Positions 22,205 through 33,900 of a stretch of DNA of 64,000 bases are shown here, piece by piece. The notes below the pieces were generated by a model. That model did no database searches and was not told where the DNA came from. It worked only from the letters and a program-made list of their open reading frames with translations. The translations under genes were made by a program, and so were the position numbers. The first letter of the stretch is position 1. Each line of letters starts with the position of its first letter. The stretch comes from Sclerodactyla briareus. Lineage: Eukaryota > Echinodermata > Holothuroidea > Dendrochirotida > Sclerodactylidae. Location of the stretch: contig JAODTK010000189.1 in the NCBI GenBank assembly GCA_026419785.1, forward strand, positions 297,501-361,500. Reading direction: 5' to 3'.

Positions 22205-22815
22205 TTAGAAAGCAAACGTTATATGTAATTTTGTCATGTATAAACTTTTATTACTTCAAACGGGAAAAATGCCATTTCTAAAGTCATTTAGTGGAAGTTG
22301 TGCTGATGTAGGATATTATCATTGCAAGACTTGAAAAATGACCCTTGGTTGGGTCTACGAGTACATATATGTCTTAAGGATATATTTATTGTGTCGAAAA
22401 GGCTCCATAAATATGGTCTGTAACTATCCTGGTATGGTACTGTGCTTTGGTTAAATCCCACTCACATCGAATTTAAGAGTGGGCGGGACTAAGCACATTT
22501 GCTACTGATACAACAGCGGGACATTCGTAATACAATTGCAAACAGTTCGTGTAGTACTAAATAAAACGAAATAAGTAAGTACATTAGTTTGCTTGGGACC
22601 GCTACTTTCGACCCGCTGTCAGGTTTCAACTTACGCATTTTTCAGACTGTGCAGAATAGCGCCAGTTAATGAGACAATTTTTTGATGACCATTGAAACAG
22701 CAGTTTGAATGTATGTTGTTATCTGTGAATTACCAGCAGATAATACAGCACACGGGCCAGTTACTGTAATTCCTCACATGTCCCCCAATTAGCACTGGAT
22801 AGATGAACTTTCTAC

Positions 22816-23066
22816 CCAGGACCCCAAGTTAGCGCAGTCGGTAGAGCTCCAGACGCAATCGAATGTTGTCCTAGGCAAGGCACTCATCTCAAATGCCACA
22901 CCCAACCCAGGTGTAATGGGGGACCTGTGAGTACATTTGCCGCCTATATTGCAGCAACTATTTCTGGGATTGTTAGAGAACACACCAGTTCTCAATGATT
23001 GGGGTAATTTCTGTGGAGCGCTTTGAGAATGACTAAGGCGCTGGATCATTATAGGAGCACCATGAT
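22816..23066 (+). mobile_element. tRNA-derived SINE
   Basis: An A-box-like AGCGCAGTCGGTAGAGC at 22831-22847 is followed by body words GGCAAGGCACTCATCTCAAATG, CACCCAGGTGTAATGGGGACC (with one extra G) and AGCGCTTTGAGAA..GACTAAGGCGCT near the 3' end. These match a SINE body common in marine invertebrates. The B-box is lost, so the copy is old. Confidence 0.65.
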
Positions 23067-23255
23067 ACACCAGAACGTCCTATGGGATCGAACTCGCACG
23101 TCTTTTCATGTCACTAGTCTGGAGTTTCACCGACTGATCTAATCTGATTTCCAGGGTATTGACAGGTCAAAAAGATGCAAGGGCAATAAACAGTATTGTA
23201 AGCGATACATGCCTGTTTGTATAGGCGACTTATACAGCTGATGATACAAAACATA

Positions 23256-23585
23256 TCATGAGTTATTCAAAACGCCCTGGTTTCTCCGCTGTACCTTAAT
23301 TAATTGCTCCATTGTTGCAAACCTTGCAACATTCCAATGGGGGTAGCCCGCACACGCCCCAACACCTTTAGATCTATTTAAAGGTCGATTAGCTAATTGT
23401 AATAACACATCCATCAACCCATGTTCACAATTAAACAGGGCAGGCATGTAACTTGTGAAATCCCCGAGTGATCGCCCTGTATTGAGGCCACCACTCAAAC
23501 CCATCTGAGCAAGGAGTATCGTCAATATTCTCATATTTATTGGTAATAGTGAGCTCATGTCATGATAACTCACACCTGCACCCAT
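23256..23585 (-). CDS. Unrecognised 109-codon ORF
   Basis: One of the longer non-repetitive frames. It reads MGAGVSYHDMSSLLP, MGLSGGLNTGRSLGDF and so on to RRNQGVLNNS. The amino-acid mix is protein-like, but there is no recognisable domain and no clear splice sites. It could be a single exon or chance. Confidence 0.2.
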   Translation of the reverse strand: MGAGVSYHDMSSLLPINMRILTILLAQMGLSGGLNTGRSLGDFTSYMPALFNCEHGLMDVLLQLANRPLNRSKGVGACAGYPHWNVARFATMEQLIKVQRRNQGVLNNS

Positions 23586-24072
23586 TTGAGCACCTCCCCC
23601 CCCCCCCTCTTTTGAATTATTTTCCTTATGACAGTGAATGTAGTGTATTTTTTATTTTATGTTGGAATACAATGTTTATCAATCTGTGTCCTTTTTCATC
23701 ACTGCAGTAAATGTGTGTTTGTATTCATTCAATGCACTTACTTCTATTAAATAAAAGGAAGAAAAGGACATTAGTTTGTATCACTAGTTTTTTTCTTCCG
23801 GCTGTTATGCAAGCACCCAAACTATTCAAGCACTATAGAGCGAATTTGCATACCCTTTGCATTTCAGGAAAAAAAGCCAGTACACTTTGTCTGTCTCTTG
23901 GCTCAAACATCGTGACAAGTGGTGTGTTACCTTTCTTCTGCACGACATTTCATAACGTCTCATCAAACAAACGTGAAGTCAGGTGAACTCCAATCCGACC
24001 ACTTGTTCGGACCTGGAGATATGTTCCTAATGTCACGTGAACTGCCACTGCATGACATGAAGCCAAGAAGTC

Positions 24073-24076
24073 GGGG

Positions 24077-24117
<41 letters not shown>

Positions 24118-24129
24118 GGGGGTGGGGGG
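24073..24129. repeat. Poly-G tract
   Basis: 57 bases of G with two A and one T, including 36 uninterrupted G at 24081-24116. Such tracts can form G-quadruplexes; the length is likely uncertain because long homopolymers are read poorly. Confidence 0.95.
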
Positions 24130-26578
24130 CCAAGAACTTGTCCATCGCACACAAGTCAGCCACCTTTATCACTTCTGCCAGGTGTGTCTGAAGTTAACTC
24201 AGTCATGCAAAGCATCACTGCTACCACTTTGCCACTTTCCCGCATGCATATGAATCTATATATCTATTGAAAGGATAATCGCCAATTAGCACCAGGATAT
24301 TCTTCCTCAATAAAATGCCATCCTATGTCGCATGAAGTTGTATTGTGGACTGCCGTGTATTGTGCAATTCTGAGAATGCCCCTTCATATGGGTATACTCC
24401 CCTTTCATGCTGTGGGCAGCAATAGTCATGTCCTCCCATGGTTGAACATCTAATTTATGATACTTGCAGACGTGTGACCATTGACCACCATGCAATTTCA
24501 GTCACCATGTATTAGGCGTACTAATGCATAGGTAAAATCTTCTTAGTGCGGGGAATAATATGTAGTTACTCAAACAGGACATGCTCCGTCCCCCACACCA
24601 AACACAGATGGGGCATTTGTGTTGTATGCTGCCGGAACAGGGGTAAAAATAAAATTATTTGACCAAAAAAACATATAAACCAGACAGCCGAGGCTCAATA
24701 CTGCTTGACTCACCCCCCTCAGATCAGATTGATAATAAGGTTTCCCAGACACCTCACAGCTCACACTTGACCCCCAAAACAATAATAAGAGGCTCCCTCA
24801 ATCCAGGTTTCGAATTTTTGTGTTTAGAAACAAAACATCAATCAATCCCCAACATTATCTCTCAGACCCCTCATAACGTTCGAGTGAAAACACGTCACTG
24901 AAACGATACAAACCATATCCTGAATAAGACTCAAGTTCCTAGACATAATTTACTATAATTCCGTGACTTTTGGGGGGAATCCAGCGTACGAAGGGATTAA
25001 TTTATAACACAGCAGCGAGGAGGTTGTCACCGTATCGTGTACGCATTGGATAGGTATTAATATACAGCCTGTGCCTCTTTACGAGTCAAGCAGTTGTAAC
25101 CTGCTGTATCTATACGTGCGTGCATTCATAGTCGCGACAGAATGCACTGGACAAACACCCACAACATTGACCAACCAACGTCATGTTACTCTACCTATAA
25201 GTGATGCACCCAGGTTTCACAAGTTTATTACGAGAATATGTGCTCAAATCATGTGTTTGTGATTATTGGGAGAGCCCTGAAACCGCCAAGAAATGACTTA
25301 TAACCTTTTATCAATAGATTCCATGAGGCATGTTAATTTTGATAACAAATTTAGTGACAAAACAGCGAGAGCAAAGCGGAGGTCAAATCTTTACAGTGCT
25401 CCCGTTACGCTTGCTAAACACCACTAGCTCGCACGATACTCGTAAAACTGGGCTCTGGTTATGAGTCAAAAGCAGTGTTGAAAGAAATTTAGGACGTAAA
25501 TATGTGTGATACGGGTATAGGTTAAGGGCCATTCATGCTAAGAATAATCGTTATCTCAGCGAGGGGACCACCGTGAGGACGAATTGGTTACCGAACGATG
25601 CTGGAAGTGTCCTCATATGCCCAAATAAATTAAATAACTCCATTCCCTGCCTCTTTAAGGGAAGTAACTACAAAGGGAGACTTTCACAGGTGAATAAACA
25701 GTCGAGACAGAATTTAGGTAAATAACGAGATCGCAGCCCGAGTTCGTTATTTAAGCATTAAATTCAGAGTAAAGTCGAGCGAACGTTCAGAACAAGTAAA
25801 ACGTCGGCACCGGACCGTGTGTATTCCGATTCTACAACCAGCAAATCAAGAAACCCAAAGATTAGAGATTCATATCTGTAGAGCTATATATATTGTAATC
25901 TTAAACAGTAAATAGGGAGCTAGGGTAAACTATTGCGTTAGTTCGATCGAAATAAATGCATTGCAAAAAAATCGCAGTTGATGAATAGCAACTACAGGTA
26001 CTTCCTGACCCGGAGACATTTTGTAAGGAGGAATTGCCACTAAGGAATCGGGGGCGCAGAGATCCAAGATGTGCGGCATGAAGAGCGTGAGAGGCGCTGT
26101 GGACACCCAGGAGACACCCTTCAAAGTTTGCAACGTGGTTCAGTGACACTTTGCACCACATATATAAGTAAACAATGACCCCCGAATCTGGGAATAAATT
26201 TTGGAGCCATTTTCAAAGTTTTGTGACTGAACCAGACTGACTTAAGTAGATGGCTTTTTCTGCTGAAGATGTTGATTTGTTCATGCGGGTAGGAGGGGTG
26301 TAACCCCCAATACACGAGAAGATGTGTCTGGCAAGGCAATGCGGTCAAATCCATTGGCAAAACGTAGACATGAAAAAAACCCAGATCGTCACATCGCTCA
26401 ATTCCAGGCGACCTTATCATTCAACCACCTTTGCAGGAATCGAGCACGATATTGAAAGTCTAGTACATTTGATAGGTGTATCCTAACGAAAATGGTTCCT
26501 CGATTGCGGTTGTGCACGACACCAATGGTCCCGACACCAACACCGGCTCTCCAACAGACTTTGCATACAAGTGTATGG

Positions 26579-26630
26579 GGTGTCGACACCGGTGTCGGAG
26601 CTAACACCGGCATTCGTTGGTGTCGACACC
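26579..26630. repeat. Palindrome cluster GGTGTCGACACC
   Basis: The perfect 12-base palindrome GGTGTCGACACC lies at 26579-26590 and 26619-26630, exactly 40 bases apart. CCGACACCAACACCGGC upstream and GGTGTCGG..AACACCGGC between them are further copies of the same word. Confidence 0.85.
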
Positions 26631-27148
26631 GTGTCCGGACACAACCCCGCGCTTGCTCCGATAATGGAGTTTCAACGGATCACACCATAAGCGAAGGTTT
26701 GTCCCCGATTACCACAAAATGGCCTAATACAAATCTTCCCCCTATTGTAATAGAAACTCTTTTCATTCCTGGGACCATGATGAAGATGGTCTTTCCCCTG
26801 CAAGAGTCAGCGCACTGTGGGTTACAGAAAAATTTCTTTTAGTTACCTTCCCGCACGTATCCGCTCTCGAAGATGTAGGGAAGAAACGAGTGCGCCATAT
26901 TTTTTTCAGTGGGCCATCGATCTCTAACTTCATTCATTTTAGTTTGCCGAACACCATGCGGTGTTTGACAGACTTGTTCACATTAAGAAATGTTACCGTA
27001 TACTGTTGGCAACGCATCTCGGGATTACTCATCACTCAATGAGGCCTATTGCTAATAAACAAGGTCCTTCCTTGATAATAAACGGAACAAAAATATGACG
27101 GCAACAGTAATCACAATATAATAAAATGAAAATGTATTTTCTATTCAA

Positions 27149-27430
27149 ACAATATATTGTTATAACACTACATGTATAATACAACGAGTTTCATCCGAGT
27201 AGTCACTACCTGCTGAAACAATACAACCTTGGCAATTAAGGAGCACACTTTACTATGAATATTAAATAACACAATTTCAAGCCTTTTCACAAACGAATAA
27301 CAACAATATGACGATTGTCTACTTGAAGGTAAATATTGATTCTCTCATAGCTGTAATATATATTTACATCGAGACGCCTTCCGCACCATTGAACGTCATT
27401 GACTAAGGCTACACAATATATTGTTATAAC
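27149..27430. repeat. Direct repeat of an AT palindrome
   Basis: The 18-mer ACAATATATTGTTATAAC occurs at 27149-27166 and 27413-27430, 264 bases apart. Its first 12 bases are a perfect palindrome. The interval between is AT-rich and could be a small inserted element. Confidence 0.6.
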
Positions 27431-28772
27431 TATCTTATTCCCCATATATCACTTTTCTAAACGTGTGAAACTGTGAAATATCAAATTAGTTTTTGAGGTC
27501 ATGGACGGCGCGGTCATTGGACAAGTGAACGTTCAGTGTCAATAGGAAAAGGAGGGCGCCATACAATTGAGGCAGACGAGATATGGCTACTCGTTTCATA
27601 ACTTGTTGTCAACCGCTTCTTGCCAATTTTTATACAGGTGTATTTTTTCTAACACCTTGGAGGATGTCGGTGGGGCGGTCTCAGAACGCTTCGCTCAAAC
27701 TGATATCTGTTCCTGCATCTATTGCTAAGCATATTGCAACAAGTGCAACATATTCCGCTCTAGGCACTACCCGGCGTTGGCGTTCCTTGGTATGGTCAGG
27801 GAAACTGATAGCAGCGGTGGAGTAAACAATACACGGAGGCTAGTAGGTTGATAGGCAGTGAGTTGATTATGGTTATTTCCCTCCACTTGACTGTGATGTC
27901 CTGCCCACTAGCACGTTGCTATGGTAACGTAGTGTGGGTTAAGAACTATCCCTGAGGGGGACCCTATGTGGGGATCCCATGGTGTCGGTTGGTCCCCCAT
28001 ATGTGCAATCGCACAGGTGTTGTGAGGAGCGGTTTAGGTGGTTGGTACCTAAAAGATTTGGGATTCTGGATTGGAATCTAACCCTAAACCCCACCCCTAA
28101 TCCTATCATTAATCTGACACATCCAGGTAAACATTGCTGTACATTATACAATCATCCAATTTACCTTAGCCTTGGCCTAATGATTACATCTGACAGACCA
28201 TGTGAATTTCCCTCTTCAGCAACCTCCTACATCCCAGTCCTAGTCTATAACGTTAACTAGGCTAGGCCTACTTTAGTTGAACTCCACATTGAGTGATTTC
28301 CCCTAGTCAAAATATGTATCAGCCCAAATAGCGCCGATGACCACACTTCCCACCCTTTTCTGAGCCCAGACAAGTTATTACCAGGTATACTCCACCTTAA
28401 ATTTCTATACTCCGTCTGGAGCTGACACAGTGAAGTTTCGCGCGGATGACTGCTCGAATTTTAGCGAAGATTAGTTCGATTGAACTGCTGTCACAGGCTG
28501 AAATCCACATCATAATATACAGGGAATATTTTGGAGAGAAAATACATCAAAACTGCAGCCAGTTCATGTAAATGTATACAATGCACAGACGAATGCGTTC
28601 TTCCGAATGAGGGCATAATGGATCCACTGAGGAGCTAAACCCCAATTTGGCTAAAAAGCGGACACACTCTGGTCTATTTTTTTTGAAGGGTAACACCTTG
28701 CGGATGTTACATCAGGTGCAATGGGGTAGTGCTGCTCTATCAGCTTTTGTTTCCTCGAGAGAAGATAACAAA

Positions 28773-28860
28773 ATGACGAGCACGTCCCGGAGGCCAAATG
28801 AAAGGCTCAAACGGAATGGACTAAGGGAGCAAGGACCTGTGGAACTTGCCACGCAATCCA
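28773..28860 (+). CDS. Candidate first coding exon
   Basis: An ATG in good context (ACAAAATGA) at 28773 opens MTSTSRRPNERLKRNGLREQ then GPVELATQ and meets a consensus donor CAATCCA|GTAAGT at 28861. The frame is also open upstream to an ATG at 28647. Basic, low-complexity; no family; no partner exon identified. Confidence 0.2.
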
Positions 28861-29854
28861 GTAAGTTGGGAATTAAATTGACTGATCTAGAAATTTAGTG
28901 GGGCCCAAAATGGCATTGGGTACTGGATATAGTGGGTACGGGAAACAACAAATAAAACAAAAGAATCCTGCTGTATAAATGCTTCATAAGTTTATAGGTC
29001 ACTTTACCGCCCACTCCTTATCGTGGACGAGAAACCCTGGAAGAAATGTTCCTAAGATATAAAAAATTTGCCAAATATTTGGAGTATACTGGCTACAAAT
29101 ATTCGCCATTCACTATTCCGGAATGGAATCTTCTTCCCCGCCGTCTGGAAGGGTCCTGACCACCTCAAAGGCTTTAATTGTAATCCTACCTAGTCCTGGA
29201 AGACTTGGCCAAGAAAGCACACACCCGATCAGACCCGTGGTTTCCCACTTTTCCTCCCCCCCCCCCCCCCACCTCCCCCACCCCCCCCCTTGACTTTCGG
29301 TTGAAGCCGTTCCCCTTATTAAGTACATTATTGAAGTCTGATTTGGTGGCGATGCGGGAAGGGTTTAAACTTGCAATGTAATTGTGAAGAAGAATTCACA
29401 AAATAATTTACAACTCCCAAAAATTCTGCTCAACGATTACCTTTGTATATATTTTTTCCTCCCCTGAAATCGGGAATTTCCCCTTGGTTGGGCACCACTG
29501 ATCTAGACCGTCTTCTCCTACTGCTCACCTATATTTGCAACCAACTGCAGTTTCGACAGCTATCCCAGGCAATTTCAGCAGTATCATTTTTCTGAGTTTC
29601 TGAACTTCTGAGACTGAATTTCCATGGCTGCCTGAGATATGCAACTCCGGGTTTTCCCTCTTGTTATATGTTGTTTAATATTATTTCTCATAGTATTATT
29701 ATTTTCAAACACCGGACGCATACATGTGTAAACCTAAACACCGGACAGTTTAATTTCTGAAAACCATTCGTTCTAAAGTTTGCACCAACTGCATTTTGAC
29801 GCTATCCCAGCAATTTATGCATTATAAATTTTTTTTTTTCGCATGTTCTGACTT

Positions 29855-29887
29855 TTACCTCTGGTGACCTCAGATGACCGTTGACCC
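29855..29887 (-). promoter_or_regulatory. Half-site array 1: TTACCT-4-TGACCT-4-TGACCG-1-TGACCC
   Basis: Four AGGTCA-like half-sites (complement shown in the call) at 29855-29860, 29865-29870, 29875-29880 and 29882-29887. Read on the - strand: a DR1 (GGGTCA-A-CGGTCA), then a DR4 (CGGTCA-TCTG-AGGTCA), then a second DR4 with a weak half. DR1 and DR4 are the known spacings for RXR/HNF4-type and thyroid/LXR-type nuclear receptors. Binding is inferred, not shown. Confidence 0.55.
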
Positions 29888-30138
29888 CAACCCCAAAACA
29901 TAGGATCAGTACCCCCCAATCATGAGGAACCACATACCAAGTAATGGCTCATCCATCACAGGTGGGTGTGTTTACAAGCCCAAATTGGCACAAATATCAA
30001 CTTTTCACACATTTTACCTTTCGCCCGCACCATAACCAAAAACAGTAGGGTTCCTGTACTCCCCATCGGGAAGCTATACCCCAATTCAACTTGATGGCAC
30101 CACCGTTTCTGTACTTAGCATGTCAAGTTTTCAGACTT

Positions 30139-30171
30139 TGACCTCTGGTTACCTCAATTGACCTCTGACCT
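30139..30171 (-). promoter_or_regulatory. Half-site array 2: TGACCT-4-TTACCT-4-TGACCT-1-TGACCT
   Basis: Half-sites at 30139-30144, 30149-30154, 30159-30164 and 30166-30171. On the - strand it starts with AGGTCAGAGGTCA, a perfect DR1, then a 4-base spacer, AGGTAA, a 4-base spacer and AGGTCA. The spacing 1-4-4 equals array 1 although the spacer bases differ. Confidence 0.6.
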
Positions 30172-30566
30172 TACCCCAAAACATGTCGTAGCGTTCTTGT
30201 ACTCGTCATGGGGGAACACACATCCACGTATGAAGCTAATTCATCCATGTGGGGTTTGAGTTATCGTGTTTACAGCCCAGCGTCACATACACCCACATAC
30301 ATACATACCAGACACACTCCCCCATTACTGATAGATTCCTCTACTTCGTCGCGGACTAAAAACCGAGTACACCCTATAGCAAAGCAAGTTTGTGTTTTAC
30401 AACCTTCTGTGTCGTTTGCACGCATACACACCCCACATAGTACTATAGCCTAAATTCGCTGGCATCAAGGCTACAATCAAACAACAGAAATATTACTGCG
30501 TATTATCCGGGAGCTTTCCGCAGGAGGCAATGCAACTTCGTGTTATCACAAAACCGAAAACCTTAC

Positions 30567-30672
30567 CGACGAAATCAATACGTAAGTCTTCCAAAATTCG
30601 AACAACAGAAGACACACATTGTGGCACTTGTCCTACGCTGTAAGTGAGTAGGCCCCTAAGCCTATCTTCCAT
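30567..30672 (-). CDS. Candidate exon on the - strand
   Basis: From the ATG at 30672 the - strand reads MEDRLRGLLTYSVGQVPQCV then SSVVRILEDLRIDFVG and meets a donor G|GTAAGG (GT at 30566-30565). The frame is open further upstream to 30696. Composition is protein-like (Leu/Val/Ile periodicity); no family recognised and no downstream partner found. Confidence 0.25.
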
Positions 30673-31610
30673 AGTACTGCCTATTATTTTCCGCAATCAT
30701 GAGCCCTGTCGCTGTTGTGCCCTGGGGTTTGTGGTGCGGCAGAGACCGACAGTAACATTAGGTCTACTCATATATGCATTCCGTTGGGATTTCTTAGCTG
30801 GCAAATTTATGTATATTTAATGATCGAAGCTCTACGCACAAGGCCAATTTCCTAATTCCCGCTATGTACGATTGCACGGTAGGAAATAAAGTGAACGCCT
30901 GTGTATAGTATCGGAGGATAGCATATTTGTAACATACCGGTATCATTGGAATCATCAAACGTCCTAAGTGGAATCATTACGTTCGATTCAAGCGGCCCGT
31001 CCTGTAAGGTCCAAGCCGTCACAAGCATAGGTTATCATAGACACGCAGCGACGAAGAAACCACTCGATGAGAGCGTCCCGTCACAACCGGATGACGTCGT
31101 CCTTCAGAGAAACCATCAATTAAGGTCGGCGTTGCTCGTTCACATTACAAGCGTTCATAATCCAAACAATTTAATGAAAAAATCCCGTTTATATCGTCTT
31201 GTGATAATACTCATTACGTCGGGCTTTGCAGTAAAGAGTTTGAGGAGACCCCTTATTTCACAGTTACAGGCGTTGCTCCTATTCGAATCCAATTTACCTT
31301 GACAAAGTATATCCTAACTATTAATTGAGTGACCAGTGCCCATACAATCATTTGGCAACCCCCAAGTAAATATTTTGTTTGCGTAGTGTGAACTCTGCCC
31401 ATGTTGGTCGGAATGTAATAATCCTGTTTCCCCCTCTCGAGTATTATTGCTTAGAATAGACTCCCTTTTCGATCTTGGTAAGCCTCACCTCTATACGCAG
31501 TGTCCCTGTCGGCGTGTTTTGCCTATCAAATGCCAATAGACTAAATTCAAAGTTCCGTGACCGAGACGATGCCTTCGAGATGGGTTTTGGTCAACTTTGA
31601 CACTGATATG

Positions 31611-31622
31611 ATGAAAAAAAAA

Positions 31623-31654
<32 letters not shown>

Positions 31655-31675
31655 AAAGAAAAAGAAAAAAAAGAA
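31611..31675. repeat. Poly-A-rich tract
   Basis: About 65 bases of A with scattered C and G. It produces spurious poly-Lys and poly-Phe frames of about 120 codons on both strands. Confidence 0.95.
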
Positions 31676-31763
31676 AAACCCAATGACTGGAGGTCAGACT
31701 TTGTCCTTTTCCCGACACCCGAATCAAACTTTTCAGAAGAAAAAATCGATAATTCTTTTGCAG

Positions 31764-32110
31764 AATCCACGGAACACTACACACAGAAAACAGGCGTCGC
31801 TGGTCATAAGAAACACGAGAGTTCCCACTTCGATCGGTCAGCCAAATCATGCCAAAGATATATCATTTCCAGATCAGACTCACCGCATTCTACGAACTCT
31901 AACTTCCGATGTTTTTGCTACGTCTGATGGTAAGAAAACTTCCTGATACTCTTAGGCGGACTATATTAACAACTGTTATGGTTGCGAGTCATTCTTCTGA
32001 TTTTTTTGGTACAGATTTGCTTTGAATGGGAAGTTAATGGTGTCCATGGTTATCTGGTTATAACGAATGTAGGTTTATTCAAGTCCCATGGAGAGCAATT
32101 TGTTTTTAAG
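31764..32110 (+). CDS. Candidate two-exon gene fragment
   Basis: Exon 1: acceptor AATTCTTTTGCAG (AG 31762-31763), open frame NPRNTTHRKQASLVIRNTRV ... DQTHRILRTLTSDVFATSD, donor GATG|GTAAGA (GT 31930-31931). An 85-base GT...AG intron follows, ending TTTTTTTGGTACAG (AG 32013-32014). Exon 2, 32015-32110, is 32 open codons, ICFEWEVNGVHGYLVITNVG then LFKSHGEQFVFK, before AAG|GTTTGC. The borders are good, but phases 1 and 0 do not match, so an indel or a wrong border is required. No family recognised; alternating hydrophobic residues suggest beta strands. Confidence 0.3.
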
Positions 32111-32639
32111 GTTTGCATTCACTCACTCACTCCCTCATGGGTAACTGACAGCCCAAGGGCGGCGATTTGTGTTGGCGGTTTGGGGGGGGGGGACGGACAC
32201 GACGAATACGATCTAGCTGGCGCCACCACAGGTTGGCGAGTAGCGTACATGAAAAATTCGATTGACAGACCCCCTAGATTGCAGAACGGCACTTCCCATG
32301 CCTGCATGGACAGTAAGCAGCCTCCTTAAATTGATGACGCTTTTCATTTCATGAAAGGTTCTCCAGAAACTTATCGCCAAGGAATCATTATCAGGTTCGC
32401 GTTAGGGCTGGACATTCTGGAATACGATGCGTGAGGTTACGGACATGAAGGATCAATGAACAACGATCGACATTGCACTGCCCCTCTCTGACCTATCCTT
32501 TAGATCGTCCTTAATATACACTTCTGATTGGGGGGCCGCCTTGTTGCCAAATGATTGATAGCGGAGTAGAAACCGCAACCGCGCGCGAAACGTGCGCGAA
32601 AAGTTTTTCCACTTTTGGACATTCTATTGAAAAGTCCAG

Positions 32640-33240
32640 CAACTTTATCTTACCTGAATGCTGAATCATGTCTTCGCACGAAATTGTGCGTTCCCGCCGA
32701 ATCTTCGATGGCTAGTTTTATGGTGTTTCCACCCGACCGTGTGCCTGCACCTTGGTATATGCACTGTGCATGCACCCGAATTTTAACAAGTGGTCGCAAC
32801 CATTAATTGATTGCCGAATACTCTTTTTAAATTTGCAATAGAATCAGATTGCCAGGGGGAAAAAAAACTCACAGGTCCCGCCAGTGTTAGACTTACCCCC
32901 CTCTCCTCAACCTCCTCCTCAAAGACAATAAAGTTTTACACCTTGGTCATGCTCGTAAATGATAGGCAATATCTTTTGGACTTCACTTTTGGACCGCCCT
33001 TTTTCTTCCTTGAATCATGTCTGATTTGACAACGCAATTTGGTGTCGTTCCTATACTTGCATTTTCGATCGGCGCCGTGTGCCCTCATACAGTCAAGTTA
33101 TAGTATGTGCATCGTGCACGCAACTTTCAACAGGTGTCTCACCATATAAAAAAATGATAAAAACACAGATCCGCCCAGGTGGTAGACCTACCCCCTTCGC
33201 CCATCCCCCGGCGCCTCAAGATAGCGATTTGTTGTTAGTT
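32640..33240. repeat. Tandem duplication, about 355-bp period, two diverged copies
   Basis: Shared order: ...CCGTGTGCC..C, TATATGCACTGTGCATGCAC versus TATGTGCATCGTGCACGCA, ACAAGTGG/ACAGGTG, AAAAA-ACTCACAGGTCCCGCC versus AAAACACAGATCCGCCC, and GTTAGACTTACCCCC versus GGTAGACCTACCCCC. The GTGCAC/ATGCAC words are near-palindromic in both copies. Confidence 0.55.
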
Positions 33241-33589
33241 TTGTTCCGATAGCAGGACATCGGCAACGTCCAATGGAGGAGTGACACTCCAGCTGGTAAA
33301 GCCGTCTTAATGCAAACGATAGGGAGGAAACCCTTATTTCATTGATAATATATAGACCATCCCAGAGTGATTTCAGGCCTTTTTTTGTTCAGGAACTCAT
33401 ATGTCTGCACAAGGCCAATAATGTCTCTGAACACTAACCGATACATGAATTACCCGCGCGCTGTAACACCGCAAAATTTTCAAAAATGGAACAAGCAAAA
33501 TTCACTCAACTTGATCATTTAGGTCATTATGCCTTCGTTTAAACACGGTGCTGCTGTTGTCGATGCCAGTGTCGCGAAATAGCAGTCGG

Positions 33590-33900
33590 CTCAAATATTG
33601 GGGGGGGGGGGGGACAAAATGCATTGCGTCCCCCAACCAAATATTGGGGGACGCCGTCCGCCCCCCGTCCCCCCCCCCCCGCCCCCCATTGCCGCCGCCC
33701 TTGCACAGCCGCATCATCCACCGCTTCGCATCACTCTGCTGCCTCCCCTCCACCATCTAAAACAGGCCCTGGCCCTCCCCCAACCCTCTAGGTCTCCCTC
33801 TAAGCTGGCGCCGACATGGGTTGTGCAGGGGCGGCAGGCTGGCTGGTCCATGCCCAGTGGCAGAGTCAGAATTTTTCTAAGCTGAGGGATGGGGGGGGGG
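33590..33900. repeat. G- and C-rich low-complexity block
   Basis: AAATATTGGGGG(n) occurs at about 33595 and 33641, followed by long C runs (33660-33690) and, near 33855, CAGTGGCAGAGTCAGAATTTTT with a G run at 33891-33900. Open frames across it are composition artefacts. Confidence 0.8.

Larger units (their letters stand above)
24200..28640. other. No gene recognised over 4.4 kb
   Basis: AT-rich sequence. Two overlapping - strand frames at 25901-26161 and 25930-26133 are codon-like (for example CAPDSLVAIPPYKMSPG) but match nothing I know. A palindrome cluster lies at 26579-26630 and a repeated AT palindrome at 27149 and 27413. Confidence 0.4.
29770..30400 (-). repeat. Dispersed repeat with AGGTCA half-site arrays (copy C, best preserved)
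   Basis: At least two, probably three, units of about 140 bases, each with GACCTCTGGT.ACCTCA.(A)TGACC, CCCCAAAACA, TTC(C)TGTACTC..CAT.GGG and CAAGT...TCATC and GTGTTTACA(A)GCCCA. The end is (CA)/(CATA)-rich (about 30280-30325), followed by TCTACTTCGTCGCGGACTAAAAACCG as in copy B. Two half-site arrays (29855-29887 and 30139-30171) have identical spacing. Confidence 0.8.

Noticed and set aside
23950..24191. Poly-Gly and poly-Pro frames on both strands
   Set aside because: Produced by the poly-G tract at 24073-24129.
31491..31946. Long frames (119-129 codons) with poly-Lys or poly-Phe
   Set aside because: The length comes from the A-rich tract at 31611-31675; only the part from 31764 with splice borders is kept as a weak exon candidate.
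33502..33885. Pro/Gly/Arg-rich frames
   Set aside because: Composition artefacts of G and C runs.
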